From: an uncultured Collinsella sp.
GTDB lineage: Bacteria; Actinomycetota; Coriobacteriia; Coriobacteriales; Coriobacteriaceae
Reading direction: 5' to 3'
Length of the DNA stretch: 11,866 nt
Assembly: GCA_900556705.1 (NCBI GenBank)
Contig: USPT01000021.1
Coordinates: 1-11,866 of the forward strand
Shown: in pieces, positions 1 to 6,672 of the stretch
Numbering within the stretch: the stretch's first letter is position 1
Layout of the letters: the number at the start of each line of letters is the position of its first letter
The notes under the pieces: generated by a model
Databases searched by the model: none
What the model was told of the DNA's origin: nothing
The model's input: the letters and a program-made list of their open reading frames with translations, nothing else
Translations under genes and position numbers: made by a program

Positions 1-18
1 GACCGGGGGCCTTTTTCT
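1..18 (+). terminator. Possible tail of a terminator or attenuator cut by the window edge
   Basis: The window opens with a GC-rich run (gaccgggggcc) followed directly by TTTTT and CT, which is what the right arm and U-tract of a rho-independent terminator look like. The left arm would lie outside the window. It sits about 75 bases before the TrpP-like transporter gene, so it could end an upstream gene or be the terminator half of a leader attenuator such as a tryptophan T-box. Without the upstream sequence neither can be shown. Confidence 0.25.
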
Positions 19-93
19 ATCTCGAGCCCGATCGCATTCGCATCACGCGCCTCCGCTTTTCTCTTGCACCCCCATTCCGAAAGGATTTTCACC

Positions 94-666
94 ATGTCTC
101 AGAACACCACCGCCGCCCAGCCCCGCACCGTCCAGACCGCCGACCGCGGCAAACTCGACGTCCGCGCCCTCGTCCTGCTCGCCATCCTGCTCGCTGCCGG
201 CTTCATCCTCAACTTCACCGTCGGCAAGGCCATCTCGGGCATCTCGGGTGGCATGATCAGCCCCGAGTTCATCATCTCGGCCTTCTGCCTCACCATCCTG
301 GTCGTTCGCCCCAACATCGGCCAGGCGCTCGTCATTGGCCTTATCTCGGCTGCCGTGATCCAGATCACCACTACTTCGCCGTTCGTTGATTTTGCCGCCG
401 AGGGCATCGCCGCCATGCTCATGGCCGGCATCGTCAACGCCGCCGGCAAGAACGGTCAGGTCAAGCCCGCCATCGCCATTGTCGCAACCTTCCTGACCAC
501 CTTTGTCTCCGGCGCCATCTTCATGGTCATCAAGATGGCCATGCTCGGCGTGGTAGGCGAGCTCGCCGCCGCCATGCTGCCCGTCGTCGCCATGACCGCC
601 GTCTTTAACGCCATTCTGGTCGGCGCCCTCTACTTGCCCATCCAGAAGGCCCTGAAGCTCAACTAG
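94..666 (+). CDS. TrpP-like ECF transporter substrate-binding (S) component
   Basis: This 190-aa, very hydrophobic protein is probably the substrate-binding membrane subunit of an ECF-type vitamin/amino-acid importer. After a polar N-terminus (about 1-22) come roughly five or six membrane segments, near residues 24-42, 58-71, 76-92, 103-117, 125-147 and 155-183. The GGM at 52-54, the RPNIGQALVIGLISA stretch from 72, the TT..P near 92-96 and the NAILVGALYLPIQ end resemble, from memory, the Bacillus TrpP tryptophan transporter family. The ATG at 94 is chosen because AAAGGA lies 8 bases before it; an upstream in-frame ATG at 64 has no such site. The ATPase and EcfT genes follow on the same strand, which supports the ECF assignment more strongly than the substrate. 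Tryptophan is an inference from similarity; another small ligand is possible. Confidence 0.72.
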   Translation: MSQNTTAAQPRTVQTADRGKLDVRALVLLAILLAAGFILNFTVGKAISGISGGMISPEFIISAFCLTILVVRPNIGQALVIGLISAAVIQITTTSPFVDFAAEGIAAMLMAGIVNAAGKNGQVKPAIAIVATFLTTFVSGAIFMVIKMAMLGVVGELAAAMLPVVAMTAVFNAILVGALYLPIQKALKLN

Positions 667-675
667 CCCGTTCGA

Positions 676-772
676 CTTTACGAGCCACCCCATCTTGGCG
701 TTCATTCGTCGCTCGCGTACCCAAGTACGCTTCGCTCCTCTTTCTCGCGCCAACCTGGGGCCCCTCGTAAAG
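676..772. repeat. Long imperfect inverted repeat in the S component/ATPase spacer
   Basis: CTTTACGAG (676-684) is the exact reverse complement of CTCGTAAAG (764-772). Inside, CCCC (688-691) faces GGGG (757-760), TTGGCG (695-700) faces CGCCAA (748-753), and the centre is a tight hairpin, GCGTAC (715-720), loop CCAA, GTACGC (725-730). The whole 97-bp unit could fold as one long interrupted stem. No T-tract follows, so it is a poor intrinsic terminator. It resembles a mobile palindromic intergenic repeat (REP or MITE-like), which I infer from symmetry alone; copies elsewhere in the genome cannot be seen from here. Confidence 0.55.
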
Positions 773-800
773 CCGTCTCCGTGCTTCACCACCAAAGACT

Positions 801-858
801 GTCCCAAACGACTAGCTTTTGGGGACGTTCTTAAACGACTGGTCATGTAAGAACGTCC
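801..858 (+). promoter_or_regulatory. Paired hairpins with duplicated AAACGACT before the ATPase gene
   Basis: Positions 823-833 and 848-858 form a perfect 11-bp stem (GGACGTTCTTA with TAAGAACGTCC) with a 14-base loop. Just upstream, GTCCCAAA (801-808) can pair imperfectly with TTTTGGGGAC (817-826), which uses part of the first arm of that stem, so the two folds compete. The octamer AAACGACT occurs at 806-813 and again at 833-840. The second stem ends 10 bases before the GAAAGG ribosome binding site (868-873) of the ATPase gene. It could tune expression of the ATPase relative to the S component, or be a second dispersed repeat. Function is inferred. Confidence 0.45.
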
Positions 859-878
859 ATTGACTATGAAAGGTATCC

Positions 879-2630
879 ATGAAAACGATCATCAACGTCG
901 ACGATGTCTCGTTCTCCTATGGCACGCAAACCGAGCAGGCGCTCAGCCACATCTCGCTCAGCGTGAACAAGGGAGATTTCATCGGCATCATCGGGCCCTC
1001 GGGCGCCGGCAAGTCCACGCTTGCTGCCTGCCTGTCGGGTGCCGTGCCCCACCACTACACCGGCACGTTCTTTGGGTCCGTCATGGTTGACGGCCACGAC
1101 ACCTGCGAGGTCTCGCTGACCGACGTGTCGCAAATCGTCGGCAGCGTGCTGCAGGATATCGACACGCAGATGGTCGCTTCGGTCGTCGAGGACGAGATGC
1201 TCTTTGGCCTCGAGAACTTTGGCGTTCCCCACGACCAGATCGAGCAGCGCGTGAGCGAAACGCTCGAGACCGTCGGCATCAGCGACCTGCGCGACCGCGA
1301 GATCGCCACCCTCTCGGGCGGACAGAAGCAAAAGGTAGCCATCGCCGCCATCCTCGCCATGCGTCCGCGCGTCTTGGTTCTCGACGAGCCCACCGCGGCA
1401 CTCGACCCCGCCAGCTCCACGTTGGTCTTCGAGACGCTGCGTGAGGCAAACCGCACACTTGGAATCACCATCGTCGTCGTTGAGCAAAAGGTCGCCCTGC
1501 TCTCGGAGTACTGCAACCGCGTGCTCGTGCTCAACCATGGCGAAATTGCGCTGCAGGGCGAGCCACACGAGGTCTTCGCGCATACCGACGAGCTCCGTGC
1601 CATCGGCGTCGACTGCCCTCGCGTCACGCGCATCTTCAATAGCCTCGAGGCTGATGGCCTGGTAAGCGGTACCCCCTGCTTGGATGTCGATGAGGCCGAG
1701 CGCCTGATTTCGGGCATAGTCGACCCCGCACACGTGGCCATCGAAGCCCAGACGCCCGCCGGTTCCCCGCATGCACCGTCGTTGCGCCCTCATGCCAAGG
1801 ACGCCGAACCCGTACTCACCTTCGACCATGTTGAGTTTGCCTATCCCAATGGCGGAGCCGCCGTACACGACCTTAGCCTGACGCTCTATCCTGGCGAGCT
1901 CGTGGGCATCGTCGGCCAAAACGGCACCGGCAAGACCACGCTCACCAAACTGCTCACAGGCTTGCTTAAGCCCGCCTCGGGCAGCGTGCGCGTCACGGGA
2001 CTGGATACCGCAGCCGTTCCCACGAGCCGCATCGCTCGCGAGGTCGCGACCCTTTTCCAAAACCCCGACCGCCAGATCTGCAAGGACACCGTGCTCGACG
2101 AGGTCGCCTTTGGCCTGGAGCTTACCGGCATCGACCGTGCCGAGGCGCTGCGTCGCGCCCAGCTCGTCATCGACCGCTTTGGCTTGCCGGCCGACGAGGC
2201 GCCCTTCTCGCTCTCGCGCGGTCAGCGACAAATGGTGGCGCTTGCCTCCGTCGTAGTGGTTGAGCCCAAGATCGTCGTGCTCGACGAGCCCACGAGCGGC
2301 CTTGATTACCGCGAGTGCATGACCGTCATGGAAACAGTGCGCACCATGGCCGAGCGCGGTTGCGCCGTTATCATGGTCTGCCACGATATGGAAGTCGTCT
2401 CGGATTTTGCCGAGCGCATTGTGGTAATGGCCGACGGTCGCATCCTCGACCGCGGCCGCACGCACGAGCTATTCTCGAACATCGATCTCATGCGGCGTGC
2501 CTACGTGGAGCCTCCCCAGGTTATTGAACTCTCGCGCCGTCTGGCATCTTCCGTCTCGCCCGCTTTTGCGCAGGTGAGCGAGGTCACCGATGTCGTTCGA
2601 ATTACCAAGGAGATGGTCCACCGTGGTTAA
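879..2630 (+). CDS. ECF transporter energy-coupling ATPase, two fused ABC domains
   Basis: A 583-aa cytoplasmic protein carrying two complete ABC ATPase domains, which would supply both EcfA halves of the importer. Domain 1: Walker A GPSGAGKST (39-47), Q-loop near 92, signature LSGGQ (145-149), Walker B with E170. Domain 2: Walker A GQNGTGKTT (346-354), Q-loop FQNPDRQ (393-399), signature LSRGQ (445-449), Walker B with E470, H-loop H502. A linker of about 70 residues (roughly 240-310) joins them. Domain 1 has Q203 (VEQK) where the switch histidine is expected, and domain 2 has an altered signature, so one of the two ATP sites looks weakened. The ATG at 879 has GAAAGG 5 bases upstream. The stop overlaps the EcfT start, implying translational coupling. 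The family assignment is firm; the fused layout is common among actinobacterial and clostridial ECF systems. Confidence 0.93.
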   Translation: MKTIINVDDVSFSYGTQTEQALSHISLSVNKGDFIGIIGPSGAGKSTLAACLSGAVPHHYTGTFFGSVMVDGHDTCEVSLTDVSQIVGSVLQDIDTQMVASVVEDEMLFGLENFGVPHDQIEQRVSETLETVGISDLRDREIATLSGGQKQKVAIAAILAMRPRVLVLDEPTAALDPASSTLVFETLREANRTLGITIVVVEQKVALLSEYCNRVLVLNHGEIALQGEPHEVFAHTDELRAIGVDCPRVTRIFNSLEADGLVSGTPCLDVDEAERLISGIVDPAHVAIEAQTPAGSPHAPSLRPHAKDAEPVLTFDHVEFAYPNGGAAVHDLSLTLYPGELVGIVGQNGTGKTTLTKLLTGLLKPASGSVRVTGLDTAAVPTSRIAREVATLFQNPDRQICKDTVLDEVAFGLELTGIDRAEALRRAQLVIDRFGLPADEAPFSLSRGQRQMVALASVVVVEPKIVVLDEPTSGLDYRECMTVMETVRTMAERGCAVIMVCHDMEVVSDFAERIVVMADGRILDRGRTHELFSNIDLMRRAYVEPPQVIELSRRLASSVSPAFAQVSEVTDVVRITKEMVHRG

Positions 2631-3369
2631 CGTCATCGACTACATGCCGGGCGATACGCTGCTGCATCGCCTGAACCCCGTCGTCAAACTGGGCCTCGCC
2701 GCCGCCATCATCGTCGGCATCTTTTTGTCCGACACCTACGTGGCACTGCTGGGCTTTTTGGCACTCACCCTTGCACTGGGTGCCTATGCCGGCGTCGTCG
2801 ACCGTCTGTTCTCGCTGCTCAAGTTGCTGATTCCGCTCGCGCTTATCATGCTGGCGCTCCAGCTGGCCTTTATGCGCGATGGCAACGTGGTGTGGAGCTT
2901 TATCACCGACACGGGCCTCATCACGGGATCGAAGGCCTGTCTGCGCCTGCTAGGTGTGGCGTTACCACTCATCCTCATGCTCATGGTGACCAAGCTCAAC
3001 GACCTTGCCAACGCCTGCGTCGAGGTGCTGCACGTACCGTATCGCTATGCCTTCACCTTTACCACGGCGCTGCGCTTTGTGCCGGTGTTTGGTCAGGAGA
3101 TGAACGCCATCATGGAGGCGCAGACTGCACGCGGCGTCGAGTACGACACCAAGAACCCCATCAAGAAGCTTAAGCTCATGCTGCCACTGTGCGTGCCGCT
3201 GCTCATCTCGAGTGTGGGCAAGACCGATGCCACAGCCTTGGCGGCAGAACAGCGCGGCTTCTATCTGCGTACGCGCGCCAGCTCGTACAAGCGCTACCCC
3301 ATCAAGGGCCTGGACATCGCCGTGCTCATCGTCAGCATCGCCCTCATCGTCATCGGCTTCCTGTTCTAG
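2623..3369 (+). CDS. ECF transporter transmembrane coupling (T) protein, EcfT family
   Basis: This 248-aa protein is the membrane scaffold that joins the ATPase to the substrate-binding subunit. It starts with a VIDYMPGDTLLHRLNP-type N-terminus typical of the family, followed by about five membrane segments (near 22-40, 42-58, 65-84, 108-123 and 232-247). The cytoplasmic coupling helices are visible: ALRFVP (149-154), the AQTARG motif (166-171) and the second, slightly altered motif AAEQRG (207-212), whose arginines contact the ATPases in known ECF complexes. I chose the GTG at 2623 because AAGGAG (2607-2612) lies 10 bases upstream and the overlap with the ATPase stop is only 8 bases. An in-frame ATG at 2590 would add 11 residues with a weaker ribosome site. 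It is the last gene of the importer operon. Confidence 0.92.
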   Translation: MVNVIDYMPGDTLLHRLNPVVKLGLAAAIIVGIFLSDTYVALLGFLALTLALGAYAGVVDRLFSLLKLLIPLALIMLALQLAFMRDGNVVWSFITDTGLITGSKACLRLLGVALPLILMLMVTKLNDLANACVEVLHVPYRYAFTFTTALRFVPVFGQEMNAIMEAQTARGVEYDTKNPIKKLKLMLPLCVPLLISSVGKTDATALAAEQRGFYLRTRASSYKRYPIKGLDIAVLIVSIALIVIGFLF

Positions 3370-3399
3370 TTCACCACCGACAGCAACCGCCCCAACGCA

Positions 3400-3436
3400 A
3401 AAGGCTTCGGCTCGCACCAAACGAGCCGAGGCCTTT
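3400..3436. terminator. Strong hairpin between convergent EcfT and racemase genes
   Basis: A 15-bp stem (3400-3414 with 3422-3436) with a single G-U pair and a 7-base loop lies 30 bases after the EcfT stop. The stem begins with AAA and ends with TTT, as in bidirectional terminators, although the T-tract after it (ACTGTTT) is short. It would separate the plus-strand importer operon from the minus-strand ligase/racemase operon. Confidence 0.75.
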
Positions 3437-3450
3437 ACTGTTTCACCAGA

Positions 3451-3489
3451 TAAAACCTACCAAAATAAACCTGTCCCTTTTTGGCAGGT
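3451..3489. repeat. AT-rich spacer segment with ACCTG...CAGGT arms
   Basis: After the terminator the base composition shifts abruptly to AT-rich (taaaacctaccaaaataaac), followed by ACCTG (3469-3473), TCCCTTTTT and CAGGT (3485-3489), reaching almost to the racemase stop at 3496. Read on the minus strand the segment gives AAAAAGGGACAGG. It is unlike the coding sequence on either side and looks like a second terminator for the racemase or a piece of a dispersed repeat. No coding potential is seen. Confidence 0.3.
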
Positions 3490-3495
3490 CGGAAG

Positions 3496-4242
3496 CTAGA
3501 GGCGGTAGGGGGCGCCGCTGCGGATGATGGATTCGCGCACCAGGACATCCATGGCGTCGAGGGTGATCTCGGGCATCTCTCGGTACTTCTGCAGCACCGA
3601 GAGCTCGGTGCAGGCCAGAATGACGCGGTCGCAGCCGCTACGGGCGAACTCCCACATCACGCGGTCGAACTTATCCATATCGGGCTCACGTCCGGCCTTC
3701 ACATCATCGTAGATAAGCGACATCACATCGTTCTGACGTTTCTCGCTGGGATAGACAACCTCGACACCCGCGGCCTCGCATTCGCGGCCGTAGACGCCCG
3801 CGCCCACGGTGCCATCGGTTCCCATGATGCCGATCTTATGCACCGGCTCGGCCGGCATACTCAGGTTGGGGTCGAACTCGCACTCCCCCATCACCGCACC
3901 GGCCAGAGCATAGCGCACCGACTCACGCGGCATGTGGATAATCGGCACCTTCGTAAACGACTGGATCTGGTCATAGAAGTAGTGTGACGTGTTGCAGGGA
4001 ATGGCAATGTGTGCACAGCCCAGCGACTCGAGTGCCTGGGCGCACTCTTTCATGGTCGCCAGCAGTTTGGCATGCTCGCCGGTCTTAATGGCCAGCGTGC
4101 GGTCGGGCATGGTCGACTTGGAGAGTACCACCATGTCGATATGTTCCTGATCGCAGGCAGCAGCCGTATGACGCACCACCTGGTCGTAGTAATACGACGT
4201 GGCCTCGGCGCCCATGCCGCCGATAACTCCCAGCTTTTCCAT
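3496..4242 (-). CDS. Aspartate/glutamate racemase family protein
   Basis: A 248-aa cofactor-independent amino-acid racemase. The N-terminus MEKLGVIGGMG and the two catalytic cysteines in their family motifs are plain: CNTSH with C83 and ACTEL with C211. These take part in two-base proton exchange at the alpha carbon. Aspartate is the most likely substrate because the gene follows an ATP-grasp gene resembling D-aspartate ligase; glutamate or another amino acid remains possible. The ATG at 4242 is preferred because AAGGAGG (4254-4248) sits 5 bases upstream and the conserved sequence begins there. The same frame stays open to an ATG at 4326 that directly abuts the ligase stop, but the extra 28 residues look unlike the family. 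The 84-base gap to the ligase gene holds no clear terminator, so the two are probably co-transcribed. Confidence 0.88.
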   Translation of the reverse strand: MEKLGVIGGMGAEATSYYYDQVVRHTAAACDQEHIDMVVLSKSTMPDRTLAIKTGEHAKLLATMKECAQALESLGCAHIAIPCNTSHYFYDQIQSFTKVPIIHMPRESVRYALAGAVMGECEFDPNLSMPAEPVHKIGIMGTDGTVGAGVYGRECEAAGVEVVYPSEKRQNDVMSLIYDDVKAGREPDMDKFDRVMWEFARSGCDRVILACTELSVLQKYREMPEITLDAMDVLVRESIIRSGAPYRL

Positions 4243-4264
4243 CGCCGCCTCCTTGGTGACGCTT

Positions 4265-4316
4265 GCGCAATTGCGCGTATCATACCCGCGCCCGCCCGAT
4301 GCAAACCGGACGGGCG
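4265..4316 (-). promoter_or_regulatory. Palindrome and hairpin between ligase and racemase genes
   Basis: The gap between the two genes holds a perfect 12-base palindrome GCGCAATTGCGC (4265-4276) and, further upstream on the minus strand, a 6-bp hairpin, CGCCCG (4293-4298) with CGGGCG (4311-4316). Between them, on the minus strand, is TATGAT, a fair -10 element without a well-spaced -35. This could be an internal promoter with an operator, or an RNA processing or stabilising structure that adjusts the ratio of racemase to ligase. All functions are inferred. Confidence 0.3.
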
Positions 4317-4326
4317 CCGCGCTCAT

Positions 4327-5583
4327 CTACTTGTAATACGTCTTGAACAGCTTAAAGTGGCGCAGCTTGGTGTGCCACATGCGCAGCCAGCGGTTAAAGA
4401 CAAAGTCGCCCTTCATAAACGAAGGGTCGGCGCCCTTGCCCTCCTTGTCCAGGCGATGCACCTTAGCGCGCAGCTCGGGATCCTTGACGTACTTGTCGAC
4501 GACGCCCATGGGGACGACCATCCACAGGGCCTCGTCCTGCGCCGTCACAAACTCCGGCTCAAACGGGCGGTTGAGCACATACTCGTCCACCACATACTTG
4601 GCAACGTTAAAGCCGCTGTTGGTAACGTAGTAGTTGCTGCGACCCTGGCGCGTGTTGAAATCGAAGAACTTAAACGAGCCATCGCGCTCGTCGTACTTAA
4701 CGTCAAAGTTGGAATAGCCCACAAAGTGAAGGTCCTCGAGCAACTTGCGCACGCCGCCCATGAGCTCGTCGTTGGGCTCGGTAATGATACAGGCATGGTT
4801 GCCGACACCGTGGGGCTGATGCTCCTCGAGCAGCACATGGCCCAGGCACATCATGCGGACCTTACCGTTGCGGTCGGAATAGCTGGTGAGCACGCGCATG
4901 TACTCGTCGTTGCCGGGCACGCGATCCTGCAAGATCAGATCGTCGGTGTAGCCGCTGGCATACGAATCGCGAATGACCTGTTCCAGCTCGGCGCGGTCGG
5001 CAATCTCATAGGCCTTCTTCTGGCCCTCGAACTCATGCTGCCACCACATGATGCCGTCAGAAGGCTTCAGAATCATCGGGTAAGGAAAATCGATCTGGTC
5101 GAGCACTTCGGCAGGCGCCTCACCCTGAGCATTGAGCATCGCCTTGGTAAAGGTAAACGTGTGTGGATAGGGCACGCCATGCTTCTCGCACAGCTCGTAG
5201 AAGATCTCCTTCTTCTGACACTGCTCAAGCATGCTATAGGGAGCGTAAGGCGCGACGATGTTATCCGCCAACTCATGGGCATCCTTGGCCTGAGCCACGA
5301 GGGCAACATAGTTATCGCCACAGCCCACAAGGACAATCGTCTTATCGGCATGCGCTTGGGCAATGCCGTTGACGGTTTTGAGCATCACGGGCATGGTATC
5401 GATATCCACGTTGGGCGTGTAGTCGATAATCTGGCTGCGGTACGCGGGACCCGTCTGGTACTTGCCAAAAACCAGACTCTTGACCTGGTACTCCTCGTAG
5501 AAGGCGCGCGCCACCGAATAGGCGTTGATGTCGCCACCAAGCAGCACGGGAATGAACTCGCGCTCTGTAAACTGCAATGCCAT
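4327..5583 (-). CDS. ATP-grasp ligase, probable D-aspartate ligase for peptidoglycan bridge
   Basis: A 418-aa ATP-grasp carboxylate-amine ligase. Residues 10-40 (FIPVLLGGDINAYSVARAFY) form the N-terminal nucleotide-like fold, DK.. (124-125, KKEIFYELCEKHGVPYP) leads into the ATP-grasp lobe, ILKPS has the ATP lysine K173, and FFDFNTRQGRSNYY (307-320) carries the D308, N310 and R312 metal/phosphate-binding positions. The pattern resembles the Enterococcus faecium D-aspartate ligase Aslfm, which adds D-Asp to the side chain of the stem-peptide diamino acid, and the next gene is a racemase, as in that organism. The product would act in the cytoplasm on UDP-MurNAc-pentapeptide. The ATG at 5583 has AGGAAG 5 bases upstream. 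The ATP-grasp assignment is secure; the D-Asp substrate is inferred from similarity and neighbourhood. Confidence 0.85.
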   Translation of the reverse strand: MALQFTEREFIPVLLGGDINAYSVARAFYEEYQVKSLVFGKYQTGPAYRSQIIDYTPNVDIDTMPVMLKTVNGIAQAHADKTIVLVGCGDNYVALVAQAKDAHELADNIVAPYAPYSMLEQCQKKEIFYELCEKHGVPYPHTFTFTKAMLNAQGEAPAEVLDQIDFPYPMILKPSDGIMWWQHEFEGQKKAYEIADRAELEQVIRDSYASGYTDDLILQDRVPGNDEYMRVLTSYSDRNGKVRMMCLGHVLLEEHQPHGVGNHACIITEPNDELMGGVRKLLEDLHFVGYSNFDVKYDERDGSFKFFDFNTRQGRSNYYVTNSGFNVAKYVVDEYVLNRPFEPEFVTAQDEALWMVVPMGVVDKYVKDPELRAKVHRLDKEGKGADPSFMKGDFVFNRWLRMWHTKLRHFKLFKTYYK

Positions 5584-5750
5584 GGAAACTTCCTATCATG
5601 AACTGCCCACACAACGGGCGGTCTTTGCGCAACTGATTCATTCTAGCGTGCCAAGCCGCCGGCGCCCAAAGCTCCACCGTATCTATGGCAATCGACGTAA
5701 TCGTCCAGCACGAAGACGGCGCTCACCGTTGTATGACAATGGGCAATGAA

Positions 5751-5767
5751 CCTACCATTGTTGTAGG
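5751..5767. promoter_or_regulatory. CCTAC-N7-GTAGG palindrome before the MOSC gene
   Basis: A 5-bp inverted repeat with a 7-base centre lies in the 222-base spacer between the divergent ligase and MOSC genes, 39 bases before the MOSC start. It has the size of a dimeric repressor site. The flanking sequence (TTGTATGACAATGGGCAATGAA) is AT-rich and repeats the ACAATG/CAATG core, consistent with a promoter area. I could not place a convincing -35/-10 pair on either strand. Confidence 0.3.
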
Positions 5768-5805
5768 ATTCATCGTATTGACATCTTCGAGCGAAAGGCG
5801 CACAC

Positions 5806-6438
5806 GTGCCCCAAGACCATCCGACCGATAATCCCATCCTCAATGCCGCGAAGCGCGAGCTGGAGGAACGCGCACAATCGGCCGTTCCCCTACGAACGGC
5901 AAACGATGCTTACAACGGGCCTGCCCGCATCGTCTCAATCAACACGTCGGCGCACAAGGGCACGCGCAAGTCGCCCGTCGCCGATGGACACGACACCGTT
6001 ATAGAGCAATTTGGCCTCGCCACCGATGCGCACGCCGGGCATTGGCACCGCCAGGTCTCTTTTTTAGCCGCGGAGTCCATCCAGACGGCGCAGGCACGCG
6101 GGCTCGACGTACACGAGGGTGACTTTGGGGAGAACTTCACAACCCGGGGCATCAACCTGCTCTCGCTCCCCTTGGGCACGCAGCTCAAGCTTGGCAGCGA
6201 GGTGCTTGTCGAAATCAGCCAAATCGGCAAGGCCTGCCACACACGCTGCGCCATCTACTATCTCGCCGGCGACTGCATCTTTCCCCACGAGGGCGTTTTC
6301 GGCGTGGTACTAAAGGGCGGAGAGGTCTACGCCGGCGACGATATCCAGGTAATCAAACTCGGCGACGGCACCTGTTCGTTCACCCCCGCCGAGGCCCTCG
6401 AAGAGATTGAGCGGGCTCGCCAGAAGGGCACGCTGTAG
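5806..6438 (+). CDS. MOSC domain-containing protein
   Basis: A 210-aa soluble protein with one MOSC domain from about residue 40 to 185. This sulfur-carrier fold is found at the end of molybdenum cofactor sulfurase and in small stand-alone proteins. Diagnostic parts are GDFGENFTTRG (105-115) and ISQIGKACHTRC (137-148), followed by GDC (155-157) and PHEGVFGVVLKGG (160-172). C144, C148 and C157 are candidates for the sulfur-carrying cysteine; the first is in the usual family position. About 35 extra residues precede the domain. The start is GTG at 5806, with AAAGG 7 bases upstream; no ATG is available at the right place. It stands alone between divergent and independent genes, so no partner enzyme is suggested. 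Role in molybdenum or thio-cofactor metabolism is a family-level inference. Confidence 0.88.
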   Translation: MPQDHPTDNPILNAAKRELEERAQSAVPLRTANDAYNGPARIVSINTSAHKGTRKSPVADGHDTVIEQFGLATDAHAGHWHRQVSFLAAESIQTAQARGLDVHEGDFGENFTTRGINLLSLPLGTQLKLGSEVLVEISQIGKACHTRCAIYYLAGDCIFPHEGVFGVVLKGGEVYAGDDIQVIKLGDGTCSFTPAEALEEIERARQKGTL

Positions 6439-6460
6439 TTATAAAACCCCACGTTGAGAT

Positions 6461-6502
6461 GGCTTTTACAGCCCAAAACTCCTCTCAAACAGGGCTCTGT
6501 AA
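6461..6502 (+). terminator. Possible hairpin ending the MOSC transcript
   Basis: TTACAGCCC (6466-6474) pairs with GGGCTcTGTAA (6492-6502) with one bulged C, and the smaller stem GGCT/AGCC (6461-6464, 6470-6473) competes with it. It starts 22 bases after the MOSC stop. There is no T-run after the long stem, so termination would be weak. Confidence 0.3.
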
Positions 6503-6565
6503 CGTTAAAGTTGAACTCTATGGTTTCTCAACAATTCATCATAACTGCAGGTCAAAGCCAAAGCC

Positions 6566-6613
6566 TCAAGTTCAACTTGACCCTTTGGGACCTTTAAGGT
6601 TCAAGTTGAGGTC
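6566..6613 (+). promoter_or_regulatory. Cluster of overlapping palindromes before the secreted hydrolase
   Basis: Within 48 bases there are TCAAGTTcAACTTGA (6566-6580), ACCTTtAAGGT (6590-6600), a 9-bp perfect stem TCAACTTGA/TCAAGTTGA (6572-6580 with 6601-6609) and GACCT/AGGTC (6589-6593 with 6609-6613). Related AAGTTGAACT also occurs at 6507-6516. These elements are mutually exclusive as RNA folds and repeated as DNA half-sites, so they could be a multi-site operator or an attenuator. A TAGAAT at 6625-6630 could be a -10 element with TTCAAG (19-base spacing) as a poor -35. The 234-base spacer 6439-6672 holds no gene that I can see and is more AT-rich than its surroundings. Confidence 0.4.
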
Positions 6614-6672
6614 GAAAGCAGTAGTAGAATACCGTTCGAACCATAACCTACGATTGATTGCAGAGGGACTGG

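Noticed and set aside
864..2465. Long open frame on the minus strand opposite the ABC ATPase
   Set aside because: Its protein is a histidine/aspartate/glycine-rich string with no known motif, the mirror of codon bias in the real gene, whereas the plus strand has two full ABC domains.
4009..5601. Long plus-strand open frame opposite the ATP-grasp ligase
   Set aside because: It lacks recognisable domains and a ribosome site and spans two real minus-strand genes with clear motifs.
5778..5783. Perfect TTGACA -35 box before the MOSC gene
   Set aside because: A -10 at normal spacing would fall on the GTG start codon, and no TATAAT-like sequence is there.
6439..6672. Small RNA or riboswitch in the spacer before the hydrolase
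   Set aside because: Palindromes are present but they fit no riboswitch class I can recognise and no clean promoter-terminator pair encloses them, so only a regulatory region is called.
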